DNA of 64,000 nucleotides from Aquisalimonas lutea. GTDB taxonomy: Bacteria > Pseudomonadota > Gammaproteobacteria > Nitrococcales > Aquisalimonadaceae. The stretch lies in NCBI RefSeq assembly GCF_030409225.1, contig NZ_JAUFPK010000007.1, forward strand, positions 264,103 through 328,102, written 5' to 3'. A program made the translations under genes and the position numbers. Shown here piece by piece: positions 35,138 through 43,536 of the stretch (its first letter is position 1; every line of letters starts with the position of its first letter). A model generated the notes under the pieces. That model searched no databases. It saw only the letters and a list, made by a program, of their open reading frames with translations, and was not told the origin of the DNA.

Positions 35138-36640
35138 GTGACAAATGCGAATAGCACGGGCGCGCTCCCCGCTTGGGCGGCGCTGACGGGGGGGTGCGTA
35201 CTGCTCGTCGGGTGTGCCGGGCCACAGTTAACGCCAAAAGAACGCGCGCAGATGCTTCTGGACCTGAATCGAGAGCAGTACGAGGCCTCGCTCGAGGAGG
35301 GGCCGCCGGCCCTCGGTACGCCCCGGTTGGAGGCATGGCAGGAGCAGTTCCAGGCCGATTTTGAGCGCTTCGGCCGGTCGCAGGAGGCGTTGTACTCATC
35401 GGCGGACGTCGGCGTCTGCGAGCTTACCCGGGAGCAGGCCTACCGGGCGGCCCTGGGTGTGACGCTGGAGGAGCGCACCGCGGAGATGCGCCGGGCGAAC
35501 GAGCGGCATAAGGCGTTCGAGGTGACGTTCTACGAGCCCACGTTTCGCGCCGTGGTCCTGGAAGGCACCTGCGGGCCGGACGGACTGGAGGGGGAGGCCG
35601 TCGCCTCCATGCGGTTGCCGGAGATCTACCAGTGGTCCGGTTCCGGTGGTTCGCACGCCGAACTCTCCGACACGGCGTATCGCGTCCGCGGAACGTTCGA
35701 GGCGGGCGAGCCGGTAGGTGAGCACGCCGCTCTCGCCGTGTCCACCAACGCCAAGGGGACGTTCGCCGGTGGCACTTTCCGGGCCGGCACCTATGATGGC
35801 CTTTGGCTGCAGGCCATGAAAACCGAGCCCGCCGCGGCCTATTACTACAGTGACTACAGTGCATCGGGCGAGGTGGAGCAGCAGGTGATCTTCCGCCGCC
35901 ATCCGACCAACGGTGCGGCGACGACGCGGGTGAACACCCGCACGTCGCCGCGCTCACGCAATGTGCGTATGTACCAGGGCGCCAACCTGTTGAAGGAGTT
36001 CAGCGAGCTCGATGACGCCTTCCACGGCTGGGCGACCACCTACAACACTGCCGACGGAAGCGTGTGGTTCCGGCATTGCTATCAGGACGGCGAGCACATC
36101 GAGGAGGCCGCCTCGTGCCCTGGCCCGTACCTGGCCATTCTCGCCGAGCAGGGCGGCGAGATCAGCGAGGACGAGCGCGCACGCACCCGCGGCCTGGTCA
36201 TCGAGGGCACCGGCGGGCGCTACATGAGTCCGTTCACCCGCGACGACACGGTGGCAGAGTGGGTAAACCAGGCGCAGAACGTCTCCATGGGCGCGACCGC
36301 CGGCTCGGCGGTGGGCGCGGCGGCTGGGGTTGCCGGCGCGGGCGCGGTGATGAGCGAGCTGGGCGAAGGCATGGGCGGCGCCGGCGGGCTCCTGTTCGCC
36401 GCTGCCGGTGCGATTATCGGCTCCGCCGCCGGCGAGGAAGCGGGTCGCCAGACCGCGCTTGACGCCATCGGTGGCGAGGCCTTCCTGCGTGAGACCTCGG
36501 ATCGCTCGTTCGCGTCGCTGGACCACATGGCGCGCTATTTGATCGCGCACTACCACGACAACCCGAACCTGGAGGCGGTGATGCGGGCGACGGTGGACGT
36601 CTATCCGGAGTTCGCCGCCGCGGTGGCGCGCGTGCAGTGA
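35138..36640 (+). CDS. Large lipoprotein with a glycine-zipper-like C-terminal segment
   Basis: 500 residues from the GTG at 35138 (GAGGGCAGGGCA upstream). Lipobox VLLVGC ends a 26-residue signal, so Cys26 would be lipidated. The middle region (about residues 30-400) is acidic and unrecognised, with DGSVWFRHCYQDGEH-like beta features. Residues about 400-460 (GATAGSAVGAAAGVAGAGAV...GAIIGSAAGEEAGRQ) form a Gly/Ala zipper as in membrane-associated lipoproteins. It leads an operon of envelope proteins and probably acts at the outer membrane. Confidence 0.75.
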   Translation: MTNANSTGALPAWAALTGGCVLLVGCAGPQLTPKERAQMLLDLNREQYEASLEEGPPALGTPRLEAWQEQFQADFERFGRSQEALYSSADVGVCELTREQAYRAALGVTLEERTAEMRRANERHKAFEVTFYEPTFRAVVLEGTCGPDGLEGEAVASMRLPEIYQWSGSGGSHAELSDTAYRVRGTFEAGEPVGEHAALAVSTNAKGTFAGGTFRAGTYDGLWLQAMKTEPAAAYYYSDYSASGEVEQQVIFRRHPTNGAATTRVNTRTSPRSRNVRMYQGANLLKEFSELDDAFHGWATTYNTADGSVWFRHCYQDGEHIEEAASCPGPYLAILAEQGGEISEDERARTRGLVIEGTGGRYMSPFTRDDTVAEWVNQAQNVSMGATAGSAVGAAAGVAGAGAVMSELGEGMGGAGGLLFAAAGAIIGSAAGEEAGRQTALDAIGGEAFLRETSDRSFASLDHMARYLIAHYHDNPNLEAVMRATVDVYPEFAAAVARVQ

Positions 36641-36748
36641 GTCACCACCCCGACTTCCAGTGCGTAGCGGCGGTCACCGTCGCGCTCTATCCCGCGTTCC
36701 AGGAGCCCCTGGCGCAGGTCGACGAACCCCTTTGAACGGAGAGACGCC

Positions 36749-37402
36749 ATGACACGATTCCCTCTTCCCGCCGGCGCCGTGCGTGCCCTTGTACCGTTTG
36801 CCGCGGCGGCGCTGCTCGCCGGCTGCGCCGGCAATCAGGTGGAGAACGTGGCGGGCACGCCCACCGTGTATGAAGACCCGGAAACCACCGGCCGCGTGGG
36901 CGGTGTCGGCATTGAGAGCCAGGATGTGGTCGCCATGACCGACGAGATGATGCGCGACATGCTGCGCAACCGGATGCTCGCGGGCCGGGACGTGCCGCCG
37001 CGGGTGATCATCGACAACGCCTATCTGGACAACGAGAGCTCGTCTGTGATCAACACCAACCAGCTTACCGACCGCCTGCGTATCGAGCTCAACCGTGCGG
37101 CCAACGGGCGCATGGTCTTCGTCTCCCGCGAGTCGGCCGACATGGTGCAGCAGGAGCGCGACGCCAAGCGCGACGGCGTGGTCGACAGCGGCACCATTCG
37201 GGAGACGGCCGCTCAGGCGGGGGCCGACTACCGGCTGCGCGGGCGCATCACCTCCCTCGACGCGGTGGACCGCGACAGCCAGACGCAGTCGCGCTACACG
37301 CAGGTGACATTCGAGATGGTGGACCTGGAACTGGGCACGATCGTGTGGAGTGGCCTCTATGAGATGCGCAAAGCCGCGCAGGACAATGTCCTGTATCGCT
37401 AA
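36749..37402 (+). CDS. LpoB-like penicillin-binding-protein activator lipoprotein
   Basis: 217 residues with lipobox LLAGCAG. The LpoB family core is visible: MTDEMMRDMLRN, PRVIIDNAYLDNESSSVINT, LTDRLRIELNRAANGRMVFV, GADYRLRGRITSLD, YTQVTFEMVDLELGTIVWSG. In enterobacteria LpoB spans the periplasm to activate PBP1b; distant homologues exist widely without a proven role. ACGGAGAGACGCC precedes the ATG. It overlaps the next gene by 17 bp. Confidence 0.86.
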   Translation: MTRFPLPAGAVRALVPFAAAALLAGCAGNQVENVAGTPTVYEDPETTGRVGGVGIESQDVVAMTDEMMRDMLRNRMLAGRDVPPRVIIDNAYLDNESSSVINTNQLTDRLRIELNRAANGRMVFVSRESADMVQQERDAKRDGVVDSGTIRETAAQAGADYRLRGRITSLDAVDRDSQTQSRYTQVTFEMVDLELGTIVWSGLYEMRKAAQDNVLYR

Positions 37403-38609
37403 CCGGTGCGGCCGGGTGGTCGCCGCTGGTACAGGGGTGCTCCTCGCCGCCTGCGCCACCGGACCCAAGGAGTACGAGAGTGCGACTCTGTCGCAGGCGC
37501 AGCGCGACCATGTGGCTGCGCAGCCGCCGGCGTTGCGCTCGCACTACCAGACCCTCTACGAGGAGGGCCGGCGTAACGAGGTCCTCAACCTCATGGAGGT
37601 CGGGCTGCATGCCTACCGCAACGACCACTTCACGGAGGCGCGGCGGGCGTTCAACGAGGCCCGGTTGAACATCGAAAGCGTCTACGCGGACAACGAGGCC
37701 GCCCGGCGTGCGCGCAGCCGCTGGTATGAGGAAGCGGAGAAGGGCTTCAAGGGCGAGCCGTATGAGCGCTCCATGGTTTACTTCTACCTGGGGCTGCTGT
37801 TTCTCCAGGACGGCGATTACGGCAACGCCCGCGCAAGCTTTCTTGGCGGTCTGCTCCAGGACGCCTTTGCCGAGGAAGAGCAGCACAGCGCCGATTTTGC
37901 CTCGTTACTCTACCTCATGGGGTGGGCGGCGCAAAAGATGGGCAGCACCCAGCTCGCCGAGGAGCACTTCCAGGAGCTGCAGGCGTTCCGGCCGGACGCG
38001 CCCATCCCGGAGCCCCGGCACAATGTGCTGCTGGTGGCCGAGACGGGCACGGCGCCGCGCAAGCTCGCCGACGGTGTCGGCCACTACCAGCTCGTCTACC
38101 GTCGCGGGCGGGGCTTCGACGACACGGGCGCCGAGCTGGCGAGCGGCGACGGCTGGCAGCCGCTCTACCCAATCGAGGATGTCTTCTTCCAGGCCTCCAC
38201 CCGCGGCGGGCGCGCCATCGACCGGATTGTGGAGGGCCAGGTGGAGTTCAAATCCGATACGGCGGAGGTCGGTGCCAATCTGAGCGACATCAGCCGCAAT
38301 AACACGCTGGCCGGCCTGAGTGCTGCCGGGGGCGGCGTGCTTGCCGCGGGCTACGCGACCGTCACGCTGGTCAGCGTTGCGGCCCAGGGGCTGTCGGCTT
38401 CCTCGAACGTGCGCGCGGACACACGCTACTGGGAGAGTCTACCGGATACGCTCCATATCCTGCCGCTGCAGGTCGCTCCCGGCGAGGAGCTTACCGTACG
38501 GTTCGTCGACGACAACGGCACGCCCGTGGGTGCGGCGATGGAGGCGGCCGTGCACTTCGATGACCAGGGCAACGGGCTGGCGTACATCAGCTCCCGCCAG
38601 GACAACTGA
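37386..38609 (+). CDS. TPR-containing lipoprotein (COG3014-like)
   Basis: 407 residues from the ATG at 37386; lipobox LLAACAT. Helical repeats follow: LNLMEVGLHAYRNDHFTEAR, MVYFYLGLLFLQDGDYGNAR, LLYLMGWAAQKMGSTQLAEE, consistent with three TPR-like units around residues 70-210. The C-terminal half contains a hydrophobic Gly-rich stretch (GLSAAGGGVLAAGYATVTLV) and a small beta domain. Proteins of this type neighbour LpoB- and YcfL-like genes in other gammaproteobacteria, which supports a shared envelope function. Confidence 0.78.
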   Translation: MSCIANRCGRVVAAGTGVLLAACATGPKEYESATLSQAQRDHVAAQPPALRSHYQTLYEEGRRNEVLNLMEVGLHAYRNDHFTEARRAFNEARLNIESVYADNEAARRARSRWYEEAEKGFKGEPYERSMVYFYLGLLFLQDGDYGNARASFLGGLLQDAFAEEEQHSADFASLLYLMGWAAQKMGSTQLAEEHFQELQAFRPDAPIPEPRHNVLLVAETGTAPRKLADGVGHYQLVYRRGRGFDDTGAELASGDGWQPLYPIEDVFFQASTRGGRAIDRIVEGQVEFKSDTAEVGANLSDISRNNTLAGLSAAGGGVLAAGYATVTLVSVAAQGLSASSNVRADTRYWESLPDTLHILPLQVAPGEELTVRFVDDNGTPVGAAMEAAVHFDDQGNGLAYISSRQDN

Positions 38610-38626
38610 ACCGAGGAGAGATCAAC

Positions 38627-39079
38627 ATGCGGAGCATCCCGAACGTCGCCGCCGTAGTCACGGCCCTTCTTCTCGTGGTCGGGTGCCAGGGCCTGCCCAG
38701 CGACTCCGAGCGCCTCACGGAGCGTACCGCGCCGGTCGAGTACAACAGCGTCGTATTCACCGACTACAACCTTCAGCGCACCTGGAGCGATGGGCTGCTC
38801 GGGGAGGGCGGGCGCTATCGGCTGTCCGTGGAGCGTCACGGGCAGCGGCGCACTGAGACGGGGACCACCGAGGTGTTCGCCGTGATCCGCAACCACACGG
38901 ACGCCGACTACACCCTGGAGGCGCGCACGCATTTCGTCGACCGAGACGGCGTGCCCACGGATGCCGACGCCGTATGGAAGCGCTTCACCGCCTCAGCCAA
39001 TGGCCTGACCGCCTACCGTGAGTACTCGACCAGCGATCAGCCGCTGCAGTACCGCGTGGAAGTACGGGAGGTGCGATGA
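38627..39079 (+). CDS. YcfL-like (DUF1425) lipoprotein
   Basis: 150 residues, lipobox LLVVGCQG. Immunoglobulin-like YcfL pattern: VFAVIRNHTDADYTLEARTH, FVDRDGVPTDADAVWKRF, LTAYREYSTSDQPLQYRVEV. In E. coli ycfL sits beside lpoB, and the same pairing is seen here. GAGGAGAGATCAAC precedes the ATG. Its stop overlaps the next start by 4 bp (ATGA). Confidence 0.82.
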   Translation: MRSIPNVAAVVTALLLVVGCQGLPSDSERLTERTAPVEYNSVVFTDYNLQRTWSDGLLGEGGRYRLSVERHGQRRTETGTTEVFAVIRNHTDADYTLEARTHFVDRDGVPTDADAVWKRFTASANGLTAYREYSTSDQPLQYRVEVREVR

Positions 39080-39903
39080 TGAATCGATCAGCCGTTTCGG
39101 CCGCGTTGGTGCTGCTGCTCGGCGGCCCGGCCCTGGCCCAGCAGGATCACGCACCGGCGCCGATGATGGCGCCGGCCCAGGAGCCGCTGACCAGCCAGGC
39201 CAGGGCCGCCGAGCAGCAGACGTCCGGGCGGACCCGCGACGCCGAGGCCATTCTCGCGGCGTTCGTCGAGCGCTTCGGTGACGCGCCCCCGACCATGGCA
39301 GTGTACTGGAATCGTGCCTTCGGCGGCCGGGTCAGCGACTGGGCGAGCACCCAGCGCAGCGTCGTGGTGGGCAGCGAATCGGTGCGCAGTGACGGCCCGC
39401 AGGGCGCCACCCGTCAGGATACGGAACTCCGCCTCGCGGCCCAGTCCGAGACGCGAGGCCCGAGGGAGAACTCCGGTTCGGCGCGGCTGGCGTTCGCGCT
39501 GGAAGCGGGCTTCGTCGAGCGCTTGCGCGGCGCCGGGGTCCGCGTGCTCGATCGGCGCGCTATGATGCGCATCACCGACAATGCCCTGGAAGACGGCAGC
39601 TTCTCGCGCCTGTCGCCCGACCGGGCGCGGCTGGAGATGCGCTCGCTGGCCCAGCACGCGGACTTCCTGGTGGAACTGCGCCGTGATGGGCCTGACCGCT
39701 TCCGGATCACCGTGCTCTCGGTGGCCGATGGCAGTGTCCAGGCGCTATTCTCCTCCAACGGTATCCCGCCGGAGGAAGACAACGCGGAGCCGCGGTGGAT
39801 CACCACCGATGAGGGCTTCGAGCGTCGGGAACGCCCGATATCGCTGGGCGCGATCGGCGGCGAGCTGGCGCTGCTCACGCTGGCAGGCATGAGTGGGCTA
39901 TAG
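39076..39903 (+). CDS. Secreted protein at the end of the lipoprotein operon
   Basis: 275 residues with a signal peptide (SAVSAALVLLLGGPALAQ, cleavage before QDH), no lipobox. It contains a segment resembling LpoB/curli-assembly-type domains (AGFVERLRGAGVRVLDRRAM, then FLVELRRDGPDRFRITVLSV), but I cannot assign a family. A hydrophobic C-terminus (GGELALLTLAGMSGL) could insert in or sit against a membrane. Coupled by ATGA overlap to the YcfL-like gene. Confidence 0.72.
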   Translation: MMNRSAVSAALVLLLGGPALAQQDHAPAPMMAPAQEPLTSQARAAEQQTSGRTRDAEAILAAFVERFGDAPPTMAVYWNRAFGGRVSDWASTQRSVVVGSESVRSDGPQGATRQDTELRLAAQSETRGPRENSGSARLAFALEAGFVERLRGAGVRVLDRRAMMRITDNALEDGSFSRLSPDRARLEMRSLAQHADFLVELRRDGPDRFRITVLSVADGSVQALFSSNGIPPEEDNAEPRWITTDEGFERRERPISLGAIGGELALLTLAGMSGL

Positions 39904-39987
39904 CTCGGGATCTCGTGCCCTCGCAGGGGGGCTGTATCCTCATCGTATCCATCCCCGCGATCTTGACGCGTTTGCTCAGCGCCACCT

Positions 39988-40280
39988 GAACTGTCCCGGT
40001 TTCTCCGGAGGCTGTTGGTTGTAAGTCAAACCGCTTCGGCTAGCCATCGCGATGGCGAAGTACGACCCGTTGCGGACGTTGGCCGGGCATCCGCCAGCGT
40101 CCGCTCTCCAGTTGAAGGGGCAAAAACACGCCGTCAAATGATTGGTTGGCGTTGATTCCCTCCCCGCGCTAAGCTTCTGTAAATGCAATACAACGCACAG
40201 CGCTCCCATTGACAGCGGGGTGTTATGGCGCCGTCACAGTGATCGAATCACCGTGAAGGCGATTCATTCACTGTTAGGCA
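39988..40280. repeat. About 290-bp dispersed repeat, copy 2
   Basis: Starts TGAACTGTCCCGGTTTCTCC and aligns with 9172-9470 to its end. It stops right before GTTAGGC at 40273-40279, which precedes the DUF2938 gene. No coding capacity seen. Confidence 0.55.
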
Positions 40281-40293
40281 TGAACATCGGATT

Positions 40294-40803
40294 ATGAGCA
40301 CCGAGGCAAGTTACTTCTTAGGCGCAGCTGTCGTTGGGCTTGGCGCAACTCTGTTCATGGACCTTTGGGCACTGTTCCTGAAGCGTGTCTTTAGCATTCC
40401 TTCGGCCAACTACTGCATGGTCGGGCGCTGGCTTCGTCATATGCTCGACGGCACGTTCATGCACGCGAGTATCGCCGCCTCTTCTCAGAAACGCTTAGAG
40501 TGCACAGTGGGCTGGGTCGCTCACTATGCTATTGGTGCCGTATTCGCGGTTACGCTCGTCGTTCTTGTGTCTGGTGGCTGGCTTATGCGGCCAACTTTAT
40601 TGCCTGCCGTGCTTTTCGGCGTTGGCACAGTGCTGCTTCCGTTCGTCATCATGCATCCATCGTTCGGACTCGGCATTGCTGCATCAAGAATCCCCAATCC
40701 AACGCAGGCCAGATTGCGAAGCCTTATGGCGCACACGGTATTCGGGATCGGGCTGTATGTATGCGCGGTTGGCGTGAGCTATGTGCTGCGGGTTCATGCC
40801 TAA
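40294..40803 (+). CDS. DUF2938 membrane protein, possible integron cassette gene
   Basis: 169 residues with about four hydrophobic helices (near residues 8-28, 73-95, 100-122, 143-165). The DUF2938 pattern is clear: FMDLWALFLKRVFSIPSANY, VGRWLRHMLDGTFMHASIAA, ECTVGWVAHYAIGAVFAVTL. Its function is unknown. GTTAGGC sits 14 bp before the start and GCCTAAC overlaps the stop, as in integron cassettes, and members of this family are found in such cassettes. GC content is clearly lower than that of its neighbours. Confidence 0.85.
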   Translation: MSTEASYFLGAAVVGLGATLFMDLWALFLKRVFSIPSANYCMVGRWLRHMLDGTFMHASIAASSQKRLECTVGWVAHYAIGAVFAVTLVVLVSGGWLMRPTLLPAVLFGVGTVLLPFVIMHPSFGLGIAASRIPNPTQARLRSLMAHTVFGIGLYVCAVGVSYVLRVHA

Positions 40804-41268
40804 CAAAGCGCGCCACGGGGATGGCCTTTGCTCCGCGTTTTGACCTTGCGCGGCTGAATTGGACGCGTTCACGCAGATAGTGTCCCGAAAGCGGCCATTA
40901 AGTCATTATTCGGCAATGCCGACTCCTGACTGGAGATTGCCATCGAGGGTCGCCCCCACGACGCGAGGGACGATCACACCGTTCCCGGCAACAGTCGGCC
41001 ATGAGCGGTCAGTGCCGACGAACGTGTCAGTGACCGCTTCGATACGGAAGACGCCATCGCGCCTGATGACCCCCGGGATCGTTGAGGGGTCAAAAGTCGA
41101 GAATTCCGGCCTCTTGCGGTTACCTCCAGGCCATGAACCGCAGCGACCGCTCGTAGCTCATCTGCTGCGGGCACCCGCCCGCCCATGTGCAAGGCATGCT
41201 ACATTGACGCGGCGGCATCTAGTCGACTTTACAGTAACGCCGCTCCATGCAGCGAACCCATCACCCTG
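40804..41268. other. Gap after the cassette-like gene
   Basis: 465 bp. It begins AACAAAGCGCGCC like an attC start, but I cannot find the matching GTTRRRY end, so the recombination site is incomplete or degenerate. No other gene recognised. Confidence 0.35.
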
Positions 41269-42693
41269 TCACCCTGCCGCCTGAGGTTGCTTGTGGGCCC
41301 AAGGCTGGGCCTGTTCAAACGAAGCCGCCAAAGACAAGATCAGGTTTTCCTGGTTAGCGCCCGCAACGAGCTGCAGCCCGACGGGCAGCCCTGCGTCCGT
41401 GAACCCAGCCGGAACAGACCCCGCCGGGTAACCATTCAAGTTGAACGGGTACGTGTAATAAACCCACGAAACGATGCTTCTGTGATTATGGGTTGGCGGC
41501 GTCGAGCGACCGACGTCGAATGCCGGAGCCGGAACCGTCGGTGTGAGCAGAAGATCATAGGAAAGGAAAAACTGGCGGATGGTTTCCCGAAACGCATATC
41601 GTTGAAATACGCTCTGGTAGTAATCTTGCATTTGCTGGTTCACCGCCTTATCCAGAACGTCGACCACCTCCGGGTCAATATCCTCACGCCTAGTGGCCAA
41701 CGCATTCGCGAGCTTGGTTCCGACGCCGGCATAGAACTCCGCAACCCAAGTATCGATCGGGTCTTGCGGGAGTACGGTATCAACGAGCTCGACTCGGTGG
41801 CCGAGATCTTCAAATACCCGGGCTGCCCGTTCACATACATCCACAATCTCGGGCAACGGTTCGCCATAGCCAAGCGTCGGGCTCCAGGCTATCCGCAAGG
41901 GGCTGGCAACCGAGTCACAAGCCTTTTCAAATTCAGGTACAGGGCCTCGAACGCAAAATGGATCACGGTCATCCTCGCCTGCAATCACGGACAGCATTGT
42001 TGCCGAATCCCGCACCGTACGGCTCAAGGGGCCGACATGGGCAAGCGTAGGTGTCGCCGAAACTGGAAAGACCGGAACACGGCCGAAGTGCGCTTTTATG
42101 CCAAATAATCCGGATAGTGCAGCGGGGATGCGAACCGAACCCCCTCCGTCCGTTCCGAGAGCGACCGGGGAAATGCCAGAACTTACCAAGGCTGCGGAAC
42201 CACAACTCGACCCTCCAGGGGTTTTATCGAGATTCCAAGGATTACGAGTAATGCCGGTAAGCGGACTGTCGCCTACAGCCTTGCAACCGAACTCGCTCGT
42301 GGTTGACTTGCCGAGAATGATGCCGCCCGCGTTGCGGATACGCTCGACAGCGGGAGCGTCTTGATCTGCCACATTCTCTTCCATAACTCGGGACCCGAAC
42401 TGCATTGGCTGGTCCCGGACCGCGATCAGATCCTTGATCGGAACTGGCACCCCGGCGAGGGGTCCCAATTCTTGCCCTCGCATTAGCCTCTTTTCCACGT
42501 CTTTTGCTTGGCGCCGAACGTCATCCGGATCCAGGTGTGCAAAACAGTTTAGCCGACCGTCCAGTTTGTCGATGAGGGCGAGTGTCGCGTCAGCAATCTC
42601 TACCGGCGACACTTCGCGCTCCCTGATCGCGGCCCTGAGGCGTTGAAGGCTGACATATCGAAGATCGTTTGGCAGTTCTGTGGTCTCGGTCAT
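41269..42693 (-). CDS. Amidase signature-family hydrolase
   Basis: 474 residues hydrolysing an amide bond. The Ser-cisSer-Lys triad can be placed: Lys87 (VPVPIKDL), cis-Ser162 (TPGGSSCGSAA) and nucleophile Ser186 (LGTDGGGSVRIPA), with the usual 24-residue spacing between the serines. Length is typical; substrate unknown. It is the 3' gene of a minus-strand group with a cyclase and a TRAP transporter, so the imported compound is probably an amide- or formyl-bearing acid. Confidence 0.92.
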   Translation of the reverse strand: MTETTELPNDLRYVSLQRLRAAIREREVSPVEIADATLALIDKLDGRLNCFAHLDPDDVRRQAKDVEKRLMRGQELGPLAGVPVPIKDLIAVRDQPMQFGSRVMEENVADQDAPAVERIRNAGGIILGKSTTSEFGCKAVGDSPLTGITRNPWNLDKTPGGSSCGSAALVSSGISPVALGTDGGGSVRIPAALSGLFGIKAHFGRVPVFPVSATPTLAHVGPLSRTVRDSATMLSVIAGEDDRDPFCVRGPVPEFEKACDSVASPLRIAWSPTLGYGEPLPEIVDVCERAARVFEDLGHRVELVDTVLPQDPIDTWVAEFYAGVGTKLANALATRREDIDPEVVDVLDKAVNQQMQDYYQSVFQRYAFRETIRQFFLSYDLLLTPTVPAPAFDVGRSTPPTHNHRSIVSWVYYTYPFNLNGYPAGSVPAGFTDAGLPVGLQLVAGANQENLILSLAASFEQAQPWAHKQPQAAG

Positions 42694-42802
42694 GGCTAAT
42701 TTCCTCGCGATTGGCGGTTCGCGCTACAGCCGCTAGCTGGTGTCGAGGCGACATACGGCCCCGCCTCGACACCCCTTTGGGCATCGCTGCACTCTCTACG
42801 AT

Positions 42803-43498
42803 CTATACGAGCGCGAACGCACGCACCGGCGAGCCAGAACCACCCTTGAACTTGATTGGCACCCCGAAGAACTCGAACTCGCCCTTGCCGACGAGTTTTT
42901 CCAGGTTTACGAGCCATTCATAGTGCGAAATACCGAGGTCACGGCAGGCACGATGCTGAGCAAAGATGTTGTCGGTGGGCTTGTCCGTGCTCGGGCCTTC
43001 GACGCCATGCATTTTGGAGCCACGATCGGCAAGCCAGTGCGTCGCGTCTACGGTCAGGCCCGGGTGTTTCCAGCACACGTCCAGATTCGGGTAGTGCCGC
43101 TCGTGGTGCCCCGTACAAAGAAGAACGATGTGGCCATCCACCTTTACACCAGCTTCCTTCTCCGCTTTGTCCATTTCCGCAGCATCGATATCGCCAAGGT
43201 CTGGGATGTGCCTCATGTCGAAGCACACAGCCTTGCCCATGAAGATATCGAGGGGCATCTCATCCACAGGTGTACCGTCCGGGTTCACGTGACGAAACGC
43301 ATCCACGTGCGTCCCCACATGATCAAGCATTCCGATAAAGTTCGTCTGGAACGTCATTCGGTCTTCCGGAACGCCGAGTTCCAAGGACTTGGTGTCTTCG
43401 TGGTTCAGATGCTTCAGATAGAACGGGCTCTGAAAGAGCTTATGGGCCGGCATGTTGTCCTCAACGGTGAGGGATAAGTCGATTACGGTCTTATTCAT
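42803..43498 (-). CDS. Cyclase family protein (kynurenine formamidase-like metal hydrolase)
   Basis: 231 residues from the ATG at 43498 (AAAGGAGAGC upstream). The metal motif HVGTHVDAFRH corresponds to HxGTHxDxPxH, with Phe in place of the usual Pro. A further metal or active-site His/Glu region is HGVEGPSTDKPTDNIFAQH. Homologues hydrolyse formyl-kynurenine, isatin or similar rings. The context of amidase plus TRAP importer suggests catabolism of a cyclic amide or aromatic acid. Confidence 0.88.
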   Translation of the reverse strand: MNKTVIDLSLTVEDNMPAHKLFQSPFYLKHLNHEDTKSLELGVPEDRMTFQTNFIGMLDHVGTHVDAFRHVNPDGTPVDEMPLDIFMGKAVCFDMRHIPDLGDIDAAEMDKAEKEAGVKVDGHIVLLCTGHHERHYPNLDVCWKHPGLTVDATHWLADRGSKMHGVEGPSTDKPTDNIFAQHRACRDLGISHYEWLVNLEKLVGKGEFEFFGVPIKFKGGSGSPVRAFALV

Positions 43499-43536
43499 GA
43501 TGCTCTCCTTTCGATGTTGGACCCGTGCGGGCACAG

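Noticed and set aside
41185..42108. 307-codon plus-strand frame opposite the amidase
   Set aside because: Antisense to the catalytic region of the amidase.
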